Shown here: positions 52,201 through 60,780 of the stretch, piece after piece
Numbering within the stretch: position 1 is the first letter of the stretch
Layout: every line of letters starts with the position of its first letter
Assembly: GCF_039978735.1 (NCBI RefSeq)
Contig: NZ_JBDWAS010000020.1
Coordinates: forward strand, 1 to 64,000
Source of the DNA: Maricaulis sp039978735
GTDB lineage: Bacteria > Pseudomonadota > Alphaproteobacteria > Caulobacterales > Maricaulaceae
Length of the DNA stretch: 64,000 nucleotides
Reading direction: 5' to 3'
The notes under the pieces: model-generated
Told to the model about the DNA's origin: nothing
What the model saw: the letters and a program-made list of their open reading frames with translations, nothing else
Databases searched by the model: none
Program-made: the position numbers and the translations under genes

Positions 52201-52362
52201 GGATCGGAAGTGCAGCGTCCCCTGGCGGCTGTCGTTATTGGCGGGCTGGTGACATCCACCGTGTTGACGCTGCTCGTCTTGCCGGCCGTCTACAAGTGGT
52301 TTGCACTGCGACCGGCCGATCCCGGATGGGCACAAGATGCTCAATCGGCAGACAACGCCTGA
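49207..52362 (+). CDS. czcA: heavy-metal efflux RND transporter, CzcA/CusA type
   Basis: This 1051-residue HME-RND pump, driven by the proton gradient, exports metal cations from periplasm or cytoplasm. Twelve membrane helices and two periplasmic loops are evident. The TM4 motif reads IAIAIGMMVDGAVVMIENAN (410-429), lacking the DFG of cobalt/zinc/cadmium pumps and closer to copper/silver-type members. Other motifs are PDVTPALVQVFTETEGLAPEEVE near the N-terminus and MTATTTGLGLMPLLF at the second half. Substrate is therefore left open. A perfect hairpin terminator follows. Confidence 0.9.
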   Translation: MDTPTENTTPDSKGAVTRLLHRITGGRLLAVLGFIAVIIGGGITFRSMPVDAFPDVTPALVQVFTETEGLAPEEVERYVTFPVETAMNGLPRLTEVRSTSNFGLSVVNIYFEDGTDIYWARQLVGERLRLAREDIPDGFGEPAMGPITTGLGQILFYFLDSTETAMDGVALRTLQDWQVKFDLQTVRGVTEVLSLGGFEQQYQINVRPEALLRFDLAVADVVAAVEANNANAGAQFLVENSEQYTVRAVGLAAGAHDLGDIVVKVVDGVPVRVRDVAGIETGGAPRQGLATMDGRGEIVAGLVLKLIGANTNAVIGRVHDRLDRINEALPDGVRAVPYYDQSELVGAAVSTMTTALWQGALLVAIVLFAFLRGWRPSLIVVASIPFSVGFALIAMRLFDVSANLMSLGGIAIAIGMMVDGAVVMIENANRCLAEAGTGGNRRGTVARACAEVLQPLVFAILIVVVVFLPILTLDGVEGKTFRPLAFAVVFAMAGSLVFAVFLAPAAAFLGLRPKPASGDRNSIYMRWFGPAVGFFVARRWAAVLLAGAMLAAGALIFPRLGSEFTPRMNEGDLLVRLTMAPSISLPEARETVTRFEQALLEDFPEVERVVTRVGRGEVGAHADPVNSAEAFVALRPRSEWTTTQSQDALLARISARFEDFPGARFNVTQPIAAATDELLTGTKADLAIKLFGEDMAVLEREAARIARVIRGVEGSADVQTDQVTGAPQLRITVDRDAISRFGLNVEDVLSVVRSAVGGETAGQVFEGVRRFDIVVRYPEADRANAERIGRIVLNGPGGELIPLHQVADVERIEGPRQVTRENGRRFITIQTNVRGRDIGSFVAEGQDAVATEVDLPSSYYVEWGGQFELQQQANARFAVVIPVTLGIVFLLLLFSFGRLKSALLIVANIPLALVGGVAALWLTGQNLSVPASVGFIALFGIALGNGMVLVSFLDRFARTRLDVDVFSIEAAVMRAQPVLMTATTTGLGLMPLLFASGIGSEVQRPLAAVVIGGLVTSTVLTLLVLPAVYKWFALRPADPGWAQDAQSADNA

Positions 52363-52368
52363 CGGCAA

Positions 52369-52402
52369 GGCTCCGGGCCGCGTCCTCGGCCCGGAGCCAT
52401 TT
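52369..52402 (+). terminator. terminator of the metal-efflux operon
   Basis: GGCTCCGGGCC and GGCCCGGAGCC form a perfect 11-bp stem with an 8-base loop, followed by ATTT. It begins seven bases after the czcA stop. Confidence 0.8.
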
Positions 52403-52542
52403 CCCTGATGATGAAGCAGGGTCTGCCACCGGAACCACGCCCACGTACCCGATTGTGCGCTCTGGTTGGCCCTTTTCGCTTGGCAAGCGGGGCGGGAGAG
52501 GGCTTAGTGACCGGAAAACGGTCAAAAAGACGGCAAGAAACA

Positions 52543-54987
52543 ATGGATTGGTCACGCCTAAGCGCATCGTTCGATGCGGTTCTCGATGCGGCTCCCGAGC
52601 ATCGGGACGCGATCGTCGACAAAGTGTCCGGCAAGGATCCGGAGCTCGGGCAGCAGTTGCGCGAGATGCTCGCTGGCCTGGAGCCGGGTGAAGCGTTTCC
52701 AGACCCGTATGGCAAGCGCGGTATTCGCGCAGAAACCACCACACCTGATGCAGACAGTCTCCGGCTCAAGATCGGTTCGAGGGTGGGGGCCTGGGCTGTC
52801 ACCGGTCATATCGGCCAGGGCGGAATGGGTGATGTCTATGCCGTCGAGCGCATCGATGGCGGGTTCGAGCAGGACGCGGCGCTCAAGATACTCGGTCCGC
52901 TGGACGAGGACGGCGTTGCCCTTTTTCACCATGAACGCCAGACCGTGGCGCGTCTGGAACATCCGGGCATTGCCCGCCTGCTCGATGGCGGCGTGGACGC
53001 GGACGGACGGCCCTGGATGGTCGTCGAGCGGGTCGACGGGCTCCCGCTGGACGGCTGGTGCCGGGAGCGGGACTGTTCGGCGGAAGACCGCGTCCGGCTG
53101 GTGCTCGAGGTCTGCGATTGTCTCGATTATGCCCATTCCCGCCTGCTGGTTCACCGCGACATCAAGCCGTCCAATATACTGGTCGACGAGAATGGCCGGA
53201 CACGCCTGATCGACTTCGGTATTTCCGCGGGTGCCGGTGATGCCGGCGAGGCGCGGGCGTCGTTGCGCTATGCCGCGCCGGAAGTTCTCCTGGGCGATGC
53301 GGCGGGCACATCCGGCGATGTTTATGCCATGGCGGCAACCCTCCATGAGCTGCTGGCCGGCCATCCGCCCGCCGACACCGGTGCATCGGCCCTGTCCGTC
53401 ATGGCCTGGGTCAGCCAAGGCGCGCCGGTGACGCGGCTTTGCGACGAAAGCGGAACAGTCGTCATGCCGGGCGCGCTGCGGGCGGATCTCGACGCGATCC
53501 TGATGCGGGCGCTCGCCGCCCGTCCGGAAGACCGGTATCGCAGCGTGCAGGCTTTCGCGGATGATTTACGGCGGGCGCTGGCGAGAGAACCGGTTTCGAC
53601 CCGTGCAGCCTCGGCCGTCTATCGTTTTCACCGCTTTTTCGAACGGCATGCGGTTGCCTCATTGTCGGTTGCCGGGCTGATCGTCGTCCTGGCTGCTGGT
53701 CTGGGCATATCCGCCTGGCAGCAGGCCCAGATCCGGGCCGAACGCGACAGCGTCGTCCGCGAACAGACCCGGCTGGCAGCGGTCCAGGACTATCTCTTCT
53801 TCATGCTGCGCGACGCGGCCGAGCGGGAGGGAGAGGTCGGGATCCGCGATGTGCTGGACAGTGCAGCGACCCGGGTCACTGAACGGCTTGCCGAGGACCC
53901 GGAAACGGGCGGGCGAGTGCTGCACGCCTTGTCCGAGCTCTATTTCCACGTGAATGATTACGAGGCGGCCGAACCGCTGCTCCGCCGGCTGGTCGCAATG
54001 GATGTCCTGTCGCCGGAATTGCGGGCCACCGCGGCCTATGATCTGGCCCAGGTCAGCCAGCGCCGCGGCGAACCTGATCTCGCGCGCACCCAGCTGGATG
54101 CGGCGCAGGCCTTCTGGGCAACCAACCCGGTGCGCTACAGGCGCGAGCAGGTCGACAGCCGTCTCGTGGAGGCCCGTCTGCTGCGGGATGAGGGGCAGAT
54201 CGAGGATGCGATCGCCCTGTTGCGGCAGGTCCTGCCGGAGCAGATTGCGCTCAACGGTGCCGACTTCCGCGAGACCGGCGTATTCCACAATGATCTGGGG
54301 GTCATGCTGCTGATGGCCGGACAGCTGGAACCGGCGGCACAGGAGCTGGCGCGGGCGCGGGATATCTGGCGGATCAATGATCTCGACACCGGGCCGGACG
54401 CGCTGAATACGCTGAACAATCTGGCCGCGGCAGAGTTTCTTCTGGGCCGACCCGACCGGGCGGCCCCGGTCTTCCGTGAAGCCACAGAATTGCGCGAGGC
54501 GCTCTATGGTCCGTCAGCGGCTCTGGCGGCTGCGCTCGGGAATTATGGAAAGTCGCTGATCGCGACCGGTGACTATGCCTTGGCAGCAGGCGTGCTGGGC
54601 CGGTCCCGCCAGATGGCGCTTGAATTCGCGGGGTCGGGCAGTCTCCACTTCGCCGCCTCGAGCGCAGGTCTGCTGGAGGCGCTGATTGCCGACGGCCGGT
54701 CCGGTGAAGCCTGGACGGTCATGCTCGACGATGACGAACGGCTGGCATCGGCCACAGAACCCGGCTCCCCGGCTCAGGGCGCTTTTGATGTGGGCGCCGC
54801 CCGGGTGTTTGCCGACAGTGGCGATCTGGCGGCTGCGGCCGAGCGGCTGGACCGCGCCGAAGCCGCCTTCGCAACGCTCGGCCCGGCCGGTGGGCGCTAT
54901 ATCGCGACGATCAACACCCTGCGAGTGCAGTATGGTCTGGCAGATCCGGACCTGTCAGTTCCCGGTGAAGCCAGGCGCGGGCCTTGA
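52543..54987 (+). CDS. membrane-anchored Ser/Thr protein kinase with TPR-like C-terminal region (second module)
   Basis: The 814-residue kinase starts at the ATG that matches related kinases (MDWSRLSASFDAVLDAAPEHR); a GTG 36 bases earlier has a better ribosome site (GGGAGAGGG) and would add 12 residues. Kinase features are GQGGMG (91-96), K115, HRD with D206 and DFG (224-226). A transmembrane helix lies near 370-392, followed by TPR-like repeats to the end. Architecture and N-terminal helix match the kinase at 21.4 kb, but here the ECF gene is convergent, not co-directional. The last 77 bases overlap the sigma gene on the opposite strand. Confidence 0.88.
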   Translation: MDWSRLSASFDAVLDAAPEHRDAIVDKVSGKDPELGQQLREMLAGLEPGEAFPDPYGKRGIRAETTTPDADSLRLKIGSRVGAWAVTGHIGQGGMGDVYAVERIDGGFEQDAALKILGPLDEDGVALFHHERQTVARLEHPGIARLLDGGVDADGRPWMVVERVDGLPLDGWCRERDCSAEDRVRLVLEVCDCLDYAHSRLLVHRDIKPSNILVDENGRTRLIDFGISAGAGDAGEARASLRYAAPEVLLGDAAGTSGDVYAMAATLHELLAGHPPADTGASALSVMAWVSQGAPVTRLCDESGTVVMPGALRADLDAILMRALAARPEDRYRSVQAFADDLRRALAREPVSTRAASAVYRFHRFFERHAVASLSVAGLIVVLAAGLGISAWQQAQIRAERDSVVREQTRLAAVQDYLFFMLRDAAEREGEVGIRDVLDSAATRVTERLAEDPETGGRVLHALSELYFHVNDYEAAEPLLRRLVAMDVLSPELRATAAYDLAQVSQRRGEPDLARTQLDAAQAFWATNPVRYRREQVDSRLVEARLLRDEGQIEDAIALLRQVLPEQIALNGADFRETGVFHNDLGVMLLMAGQLEPAAQELARARDIWRINDLDTGPDALNTLNNLAAAEFLLGRPDRAAPVFREATELREALYGPSAALAAALGNYGKSLIATGDYALAAGVLGRSRQMALEFAGSGSLHFAASSAGLLEALIADGRSGEAWTVMLDDDERLASATEPGSPAQGAFDVGAARVFADSGDLAAAAERLDRAEAAFATLGPAGGRYIATINTLRVQYGLADPDLSVPGEARRGP

Positions 54988-55492
54988 GCCAGTCCCTCTG
55001 GGCGGTCTTGCGCGAGACGCCCAGGATGGTGCCCGTCTGGTCTTCGGTGTAGCCGCCGAAAAAGCGCAGCTCGACAACGCGTCCGAGGCGCTCATCCATG
55101 GTCTTGAGCCGGGTCAGTGCGTCGTTGAGCTCGACGAGCTGTTCGTCGCTCTCCCAGAACGGATCGAGATCCTCCAGCAACGGGTCGATCTGCCCGGCGC
55201 CGCGCTTGGCTGCGAGGCGGCTGCGGGCATGGTCGACCAGGACATGCCGCATCGCGACGGCCGCCGCTGACAGGAAGTGATTGTCGTCGATGAAGATGTC
55301 CTGCCGCCGCAATTTCAGCCACGCCTCGTTCAGCAGGGCCGTTGTGCGCAGGGTCTCGCCGGCGCCGACGCGGCGGCGATGGCTGCGGGCAATGCGCCGC
55401 AGCTCGTCCCACATGGCCGGAACGAGGATTTCGAGCTCGGAAGGCGATCGCGCGGACGCCCCCGCGTCGCGCTCCGCAGTAATTGCCGTCAT
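54911..55492 (-). CDS. ECF-type sigma factor (second module)
   Basis: The 193-residue protein has sigma region 2 (PAMWDELRRIARSHRRRV to FLSAAAVAMRHVLVDHARSR) and region 4 (YTEDQTGTILGVSRKTAQRDWLKARAW). It is a close relative of the first ECF factor, including the RHVxxDHAxxRLA signature. The start has GAGG upstream. Its 3' end overlaps the opposing kinase gene by 77 bases, so the pair could interfere at transcription or by antisense RNA. It diverges from the metalloprotease gene, whose promoter P3 lies about 90 bases away. Confidence 0.87.
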   Translation of the reverse strand: MTAITAERDAGASARSPSELEILVPAMWDELRRIARSHRRRVGAGETLRTTALLNEAWLKLRRQDIFIDDNHFLSAAAVAMRHVLVDHARSRLAAKRGAGQIDPLLEDLDPFWESDEQLVELNDALTRLKTMDERLGRVVELRFFGGYTEDQTGTILGVSRKTAQRDWLKARAWLHRELTGPDLPDHTALAGC

Positions 55493-55578
55493 AAGACTGC
55501 CTCGGTGAAAACCGTCCCTCGCCGACAGTGTTTTCATTTTTGCGTCCGGTTTCAAGGTGAAAGCGCCGGACCGGGTGA

Positions 55579-55605
55579 TGTCCCATTCCGCCGATGCATT
55601 CCGTT
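55579..55605 (+). promoter_or_regulatory. ECF-type promoter P3
   Basis: TGTCC-N18-CGTT. Over about 40 bases it is almost identical to P4, both containing GATGTCCCATTC and TTCCGTTTCCCT. It ends 36 bases before the metalloprotease ATG. Confidence 0.7.
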
Positions 55606-55640
55606 TCCCTGTGTGACGCCGGATGCATGGAGGAGACGGG

Positions 55641-58600
55641 ATGGTGCGGCAGGTATCGAAAACGGCCGGAGAGGGCGGACCTCGCCGCCTGGCCGGATCT
55701 GGCTCCGGATTGCTTGTTGCGGCGCTCCTGATTGCGGCCCAGGCCCAGGCGCAACCGGCGCTGGATGCCCGCCCGCAAGTCCAGGACGCTGATGAGGTTG
55801 CCGCCGTGTTCGGGGTCGAGGTAGATGGCCTGCCGGAAGGATCTGTGTGGCAGCGGCTGCGCGGACGGGATGGGCGCACGGATTCCCTGCAGATGGAAAT
55901 CCCGGTCTCGATTTCGGTGATCTGGAGCGAACCGGCAGCCTACAGCGTGACTTGCCCCGCCATGCTGACCATCTCGCGCACCGGCCTCCAGCCGGGGCCG
56001 GATGGCTTGCCGGCGGGGATACAGGTCGTGATGGCCGGGAGCGGCGGACTGGGCGGCGGCTTCATCTTTCCGGTTGTCGATGGCGAGGCCGTGAATGGAC
56101 GCTTGCTCAGCGAAGCTGAGATGGAGCGCTATGATCTGACGGCCGGACCGCCTGCGGGTGTGGCGGCGAGCCCCGTTGCCCTGCCCGCGCCGGCGTGCCG
56201 CTCGCTGATGGAGATCGGGTCGAACATTTCCGGGGCAGACGTTCTCGGCCGGCCCGAGGTACAAGCCGACCTCGCAGAACTGGAACCGGAGGAGCGTCAG
56301 CGCGCGACGGACGCCTTGATGGGCCTGCAGACTATTCTGGGCCCGGGTTTCGAGGCGGGGACCGGTTACGGGAGTATCGAAGAGCTGCAGCAGGCGGCCT
56401 GTTTTGCGCAAGCCGTGCCGGTGGTTCAGATTGTCGACCCGAGCCCCGCGAATTTTCACCTCATCTTTTCCGGAACGGTTGAAGGCCCTGACGAGGCGTT
56501 GTGTCCGTTGGTCTCGGCACGCGGCCAGATCCATGCCGGCGCACCGATCGATGACGGCGTTCTGCAAGTGGTGTCCTACGGCCCCGAGCCGGTCATCCTG
56601 CGCGGACCCGATCAGAATACCGTTGAGTGCACCAACAACGATCCCGCCGCTCCGGTCGTGGATATCCGCTTTTCTCAGCCGGTTTCGCGGCGGAGCCTTG
56701 CCGGCAATGTCCGCCTCATGGCGCTGCGCGGAACGGGGTGGGAGGATACCGGCCAGACCTTCACCACGGACGGCCAGGGTCTGGTCCATCTGGAGCCCGG
56801 TACGGCACTGTTCCCGCTGACGCGCTACCGGGTCGAGGTCACCGGCGGCGCCAATGGCGTGCTCGGCCTGGATCCGGGGCAGGTGCTGGACGGCGGGTTC
56901 AGTTTCGAATTCCAGACCGCCCCGGCCAGCGATAGCGGCACCTTCCAGTCCCTCTATGGCGATGCTGTGGACTTCCACGCCTACCAGGGATCGCGCGACG
57001 CGCCGGTCCTGCCCGGCCGGCCCGTTGTCCTGCGGTCCCGCTTTGAATGGCCGCCAGAACGCGACCGGCACGACAGTGCAGCCATGCCGGACCGGATGTG
57101 TGTCCGTCTCGATGCTGCCGAGGTTGGCAATGCGCGGGGAACGCCGGCGCGGTTCGACAGGACCGAGTTTCCGTTCCCGCGCATCGACACGGTGTCGGCG
57201 GAGATGCGGCGTCTCGGCATTGATCGCGCCCTGACGACCGGCTGGACACCCGGGCGGGGAGAGCCGCGCGACGCGCAGCTGGAGATGACAGTCGGTCTGG
57301 TGAATTTCACATCCGCCGATGCCGGCCGCGAGTCACCGCAGCTGACATACACGCCCGAGCGCACGCTGCAGGTCCTGCCCAATCCGGTCACCATTCCGGT
57401 GCGCCTGTTCACACTCGCCTTCGATGATGCCGCGGACCTGGACGACGCCGTCCTGGCCGGTGAGGACGCCTGGGTGAATATCTCCAACCAGTCGCTGGGC
57501 AATCGCGACCGGCTCAATTCCGGCGCCGTGCGTCTGGCGGATTATATTGCGACCGACTGGGCGCTCGTCGAAAGCGCCGGTCAACGCTATCTGCCGCTCA
57601 ACCGCATGACCCTGTCACGCAGCGGCCGGTTCGAGATGCGGGGCGTCGGTGTGCGCCAGGTCGTCACGAATGACGAGGGTGAGGAAGAGGTGCGGAGAAT
57701 CCGCGGCGGTGCCGACAATGGTGCTGCCGATCTGGCCATTCTTACCGTCCAGATCGAAGAGTTCTACCGCCGGGTCATTCTGCCGGCCTGTGTGGGGCCG
57801 CAGATCTGCCTGGGAAGCCTGCCCATCCCGTATGGCGGCGCGCGTGCCTTCTACGATGCGGACAGCCGGCACCGCGGTTTTCTGATCGGGCTCGACTCCT
57901 TGCCCTACCGGCACAGGATACCGGCCGTGATAGCACATGAGATCGGCCACACCTTCGGCCTGGCCCATGTCCCCAATGATTATAACCGGCGCGGCGAGCA
58001 GAACCGGATTGTCGAAGAGGTTGCCAATATCCGGCGGCGCGGCCCGCTGCGCTGGCCGGGCATCGACCAGGTCATGATCTGGCCTGACGGGCATGTCGGC
58101 TATCGCCATTCCGAAGACGGCAATTCCGAGCACCGCGACTTGTGGCCCCTGATGTACAACACGGCGCTCGATCCCCTGGAGGGCGGAATCCAGATGGATC
58201 AATACCTCCAGGTAATGGCCGCCATGCGCAATCCGCGCAGTACGAATTCCGGGTACTACGGGCCGCAGCAGGGTCTGTCCCGCTCCTCCAGCGAAAGCGT
58301 GGAGGCCGTGCTGGTGGAGATGCATCGTGTCCGCTGGCGCGAAACTGTCGGAGATACCGGTCAGGCCCTGCCGACATATCGTTATGTTTCCGAAGGCGAA
58401 ACGCCGGGTCTCCTGGTCGGCTTCGGCATCTCGGGGAGTGGCGAAAGTCTGCGCATCCCCTACCGGCCGATGCTCTCGGCCATGATGGCCGATGTCGGTG
58501 ACCCTGAGACGCTTCCAGCCGGTGGCGGTCCGGGTCTGCGTGCCGACGTGCTGGACGAGGCCGGACAGGTCCTCGCAAGCCGCACGCTCGACGGTCTTCC

Positions 58601-59435
58601 GGACGCTGGCGACGCGCCGGTATGGCTGGATGTTTTTCTTGCCCTCGACCTTGATGTCGCGCCGGCCGTGCGTGAGGTCCGGCTGGTCAATCCTCATACC
58701 GCAGACCGGCTTGCCGGCATTCCGGTTGCGGCTGTGGAGCCCCTTGGCTCGCTGGAAGCCGGCATCGCAGCCGGTGTGGCGGCCGTCCGCTGGGCGCCCG
58801 ATGGGTCGGACGGCGACATCCGCCTGTTCTGGCAGCCGGACGGCGGCGAGGCGGTCATGATCGGGTTCGGGCGGGATCGCGGCGGGATTGCGATCCCGGT
58901 GGCGGATCTCGCCGGTGACGGGGTTTCCGGTCCGGGCCGGATGATTGTCGAACGTACGAATGGCGTGATCGCCTATCGTGCCTCCGCGGCGCTCGATCTG
59001 CCCGAAGCGGCGCAGCCCGAGCCAGCCGCAATTCCGGTGCCCGGACCTGTTTGGCAAATCGCTGAAGCAGATGCCGGCCCGATCAATCCGGACCTGCACC
59101 GTCAGGCCGCTCGCGAACAGCAACCCGTCCCCGTGCTCGTTCGCCGGGAAAGTCCCGGCGAAGAGATATCGGGCCCGGCGGTTGAACCGGGCTACACGCT
59201 TGAAACCGGCGGTGACGAGCCCGTTCTGGTCCGCACGCCGGTGGAGCAGGGCTGCGCCCTTAGCGCTGCGGATCTCGACATCTTTGTGGATTTCCAGACC
59301 GCCGCCATCCCCGAAGAGATGCGTGGACCGGTCGCGGCAGAGATACGGGCGGATCTGGAAGCGTCCCTCACCAATCCTGCCTATGACCGGCGGGGCCTGT
59401 GCGATGCCGTGCGGACGATCCGCGAAGGCAACTGA
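55641..59435 (+). CDS. large secreted metzincin-like metalloprotease
   Basis: The 1264-residue protein has a signal peptide (about 1-37, ending AQAQAQ) and several beta-rich domains before and after a zinc site HEIGHTFGLAH (766-776), the HExxHxxGxxH metzincin motif. A Met-turn candidate PLMYN (M838) follows. Upstream regions resemble bacterial Ig-like domains (DIRFSQPVSRRSLAGNVRLM, TRYRVEVTGG). GGAGGAGACGGG precedes the chosen ATG. It is likely a surface or secreted protease, possibly modifying envelope or matrix proteins. Substrate and any activation are unknown. It is the first gene on the plus strand of the second module. Confidence 0.82.
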   Translation: MVRQVSKTAGEGGPRRLAGSGSGLLVAALLIAAQAQAQPALDARPQVQDADEVAAVFGVEVDGLPEGSVWQRLRGRDGRTDSLQMEIPVSISVIWSEPAAYSVTCPAMLTISRTGLQPGPDGLPAGIQVVMAGSGGLGGGFIFPVVDGEAVNGRLLSEAEMERYDLTAGPPAGVAASPVALPAPACRSLMEIGSNISGADVLGRPEVQADLAELEPEERQRATDALMGLQTILGPGFEAGTGYGSIEELQQAACFAQAVPVVQIVDPSPANFHLIFSGTVEGPDEALCPLVSARGQIHAGAPIDDGVLQVVSYGPEPVILRGPDQNTVECTNNDPAAPVVDIRFSQPVSRRSLAGNVRLMALRGTGWEDTGQTFTTDGQGLVHLEPGTALFPLTRYRVEVTGGANGVLGLDPGQVLDGGFSFEFQTAPASDSGTFQSLYGDAVDFHAYQGSRDAPVLPGRPVVLRSRFEWPPERDRHDSAAMPDRMCVRLDAAEVGNARGTPARFDRTEFPFPRIDTVSAEMRRLGIDRALTTGWTPGRGEPRDAQLEMTVGLVNFTSADAGRESPQLTYTPERTLQVLPNPVTIPVRLFTLAFDDAADLDDAVLAGEDAWVNISNQSLGNRDRLNSGAVRLADYIATDWALVESAGQRYLPLNRMTLSRSGRFEMRGVGVRQVVTNDEGEEEVRRIRGGADNGAADLAILTVQIEEFYRRVILPACVGPQICLGSLPIPYGGARAFYDADSRHRGFLIGLDSLPYRHRIPAVIAHEIGHTFGLAHVPNDYNRRGEQNRIVEEVANIRRRGPLRWPGIDQVMIWPDGHVGYRHSEDGNSEHRDLWPLMYNTALDPLEGGIQMDQYLQVMAAMRNPRSTNSGYYGPQQGLSRSSSESVEAVLVEMHRVRWRETVGDTGQALPTYRYVSEGETPGLLVGFGISGSGESLRIPYRPMLSAMMADVGDPETLPAGGGPGLRADVLDEAGQVLASRTLDGLPDAGDAPVWLDVFLALDLDVAPAVREVRLVNPHTADRLAGIPVAAVEPLGSLEAGIAAGVAAVRWAPDGSDGDIRLFWQPDGGEAVMIGFGRDRGGIAIPVADLAGDGVSGPGRMIVERTNGVIAYRASAALDLPEAAQPEPAAIPVPGPVWQIAEADAGPINPDLHRQAAREQQPVPVLVRRESPGEEISGPAVEPGYTLETGGDEPVLVRTPVEQGCALSAADLDIFVDFQTAAIPEEMRGPVAAEIRADLEASLTNPAYDRRGLCDAVRTIREGN

Positions 59436-59478
59436 CAGGCGGGTATGACAAGGAGCAGCGAATTTTTTTGCCCGGCGA

Positions 59479-59505
59479 TGTCCCATTCTCCCCGGCGCTT
59501 CCGTT
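59479..59505 (+). promoter_or_regulatory. ECF-type promoter P4
   Basis: TGTCC-N18-CGTT in the same context as P3. It drives the four-gene run beginning 27 bases downstream. Confidence 0.7.
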
Positions 59506-59531
59506 TCCCTTCATGAACGGAGGAATTTGCC

Positions 59532-60755
59532 ATGAGACTGATCCGGATTTCGACCCTGGCCCTGACGGCCGCCCTGCTGCCTCTGGCTGCCTGCGGCCAG
59601 TCCGAAGAAGAGCGCCGCCGCGAAGAGGCGGTCGACGCCCTCGCGGACGCGCTGGGCAGCCGTGAAGCGGCAGAACGTATCGCCGCGGCCGGCGAAGACG
59701 TTGCGCGTGGCACGGCCAGCCAGGACGAGGCCGTCGCCCAGACTTTGGAAGCGGTGATGAATGCAGCTGGCTATGCCGGCGGTTCTGCAGGCGGCCGCGA
59801 GGCCCGGCCCTCCGATCTTCAGGCCGGGGGGCGGACGCAGGAGGGGCAGGCACGCCTGCAGGCCGGATTCGAGCCCGACCCGCATATGGTCTCGGCGCAT
59901 GCCGGCGGTGCGACTGAGGTGGCGACGCAGGCGGGTCTGGGCGATTGTCGCGGTTTCGCCGGCCGGCTGCCCAACTATGCGCTGGATTACAGCGGTGATG
60001 ATGCGGCCAATCTTGTCGTGAACTTCGTGTCGTCCGGCGATGCGACGCTGACGGTGCGGGCGCCGGACGGCCGCTGGTACTGCGATGACGACAGTGGCGG
60101 CAATCTCAATCCGCGCCTTGTTTTCAATGGTGCGCCTGGCGGGCGCTACGACATCTGGGTCGGCAATCTGGATGCGGGCGAGACGCTGGAAGGAACGTTG
60201 TCCTTCTCAGGCTTCGATCCTGTCAGCTCGATGATCGGCGGTGATCCGGCAAGCGCCGCCCGGCGCATGATCGCAGCGGCCGTCACCGGCGGGGCTATGA
60301 CGGCGGAGGGCGTTGCTGCCGGCACGGGGCTGGAAAGCGTCGGAAACATGTTGAACCCGGATGCTGCAGCGCTCGGCGGGCGCCACGATTTTCGCGGCGA
60401 AGCGCGCGGTTTACGCATGCCGGTAACCTATGGCGGACCGGTCAGTCTCATCGCCCACACCAACTTCCAGTGTGTCGGCACCTATACGACCGAGCCGTCG
60501 GTCGAGATCGATTATAGCGGCCGCAACGGCGATCTTTTTGTCTCCGCGCAGGCGCCGCAGGACTCCACGCTGGCCATCCGGGCTCCGGACGGGCGCTGGT
60601 ACTGCAATGACGATGCATGGTCGCTGAACCCGGGCATCCGCTTCGCTGATGCGGAGCCGGGCCTCTATCAGGTCTGGATGGGCAGCTACGCCACCGCATT
60701 CCTGGCCGAAGGCGATGTCTTCGCGTCTGCCAGCGGCTTCGGCCCGCAACGCTGA
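59532..60755 (+). CDS. lipoprotein with two C-terminal PPC-like repeats
   Basis: The 407-residue protein has a lipobox LAAC (C21), a charged coiled-coil-like stretch (EEERRREEAVDALADALG), and two related domains. Both contain TLxxRAPDGRWYCxDD and end with an IWVG or VWMG strand; the first is about residues 150-230, the second 320-405. They resemble pre-peptidase C-terminal (PPC) domains that help secreted proteases bind surfaces. The start has GGAGG. It is first in an operon of four under P4. Its function is probably a scaffold in the envelope; no enzymatic motif is seen. Confidence 0.75.
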   Translation: MRLIRISTLALTAALLPLAACGQSEEERRREEAVDALADALGSREAAERIAAAGEDVARGTASQDEAVAQTLEAVMNAAGYAGGSAGGREARPSDLQAGGRTQEGQARLQAGFEPDPHMVSAHAGGATEVATQAGLGDCRGFAGRLPNYALDYSGDDAANLVVNFVSSGDATLTVRAPDGRWYCDDDSGGNLNPRLVFNGAPGGRYDIWVGNLDAGETLEGTLSFSGFDPVSSMIGGDPASAARRMIAAAVTGGAMTAEGVAAGTGLESVGNMLNPDAAALGGRHDFRGEARGLRMPVTYGGPVSLIAHTNFQCVGTYTTEPSVEIDYSGRNGDLFVSAQAPQDSTLAIRAPDGRWYCNDDAWSLNPGIRFADAEPGLYQVWMGSYATAFLAEGDVFASASGFGPQR

Positions 60756-60780
60756 CCGGCTGGTTCAGAAGGAGAAGATC

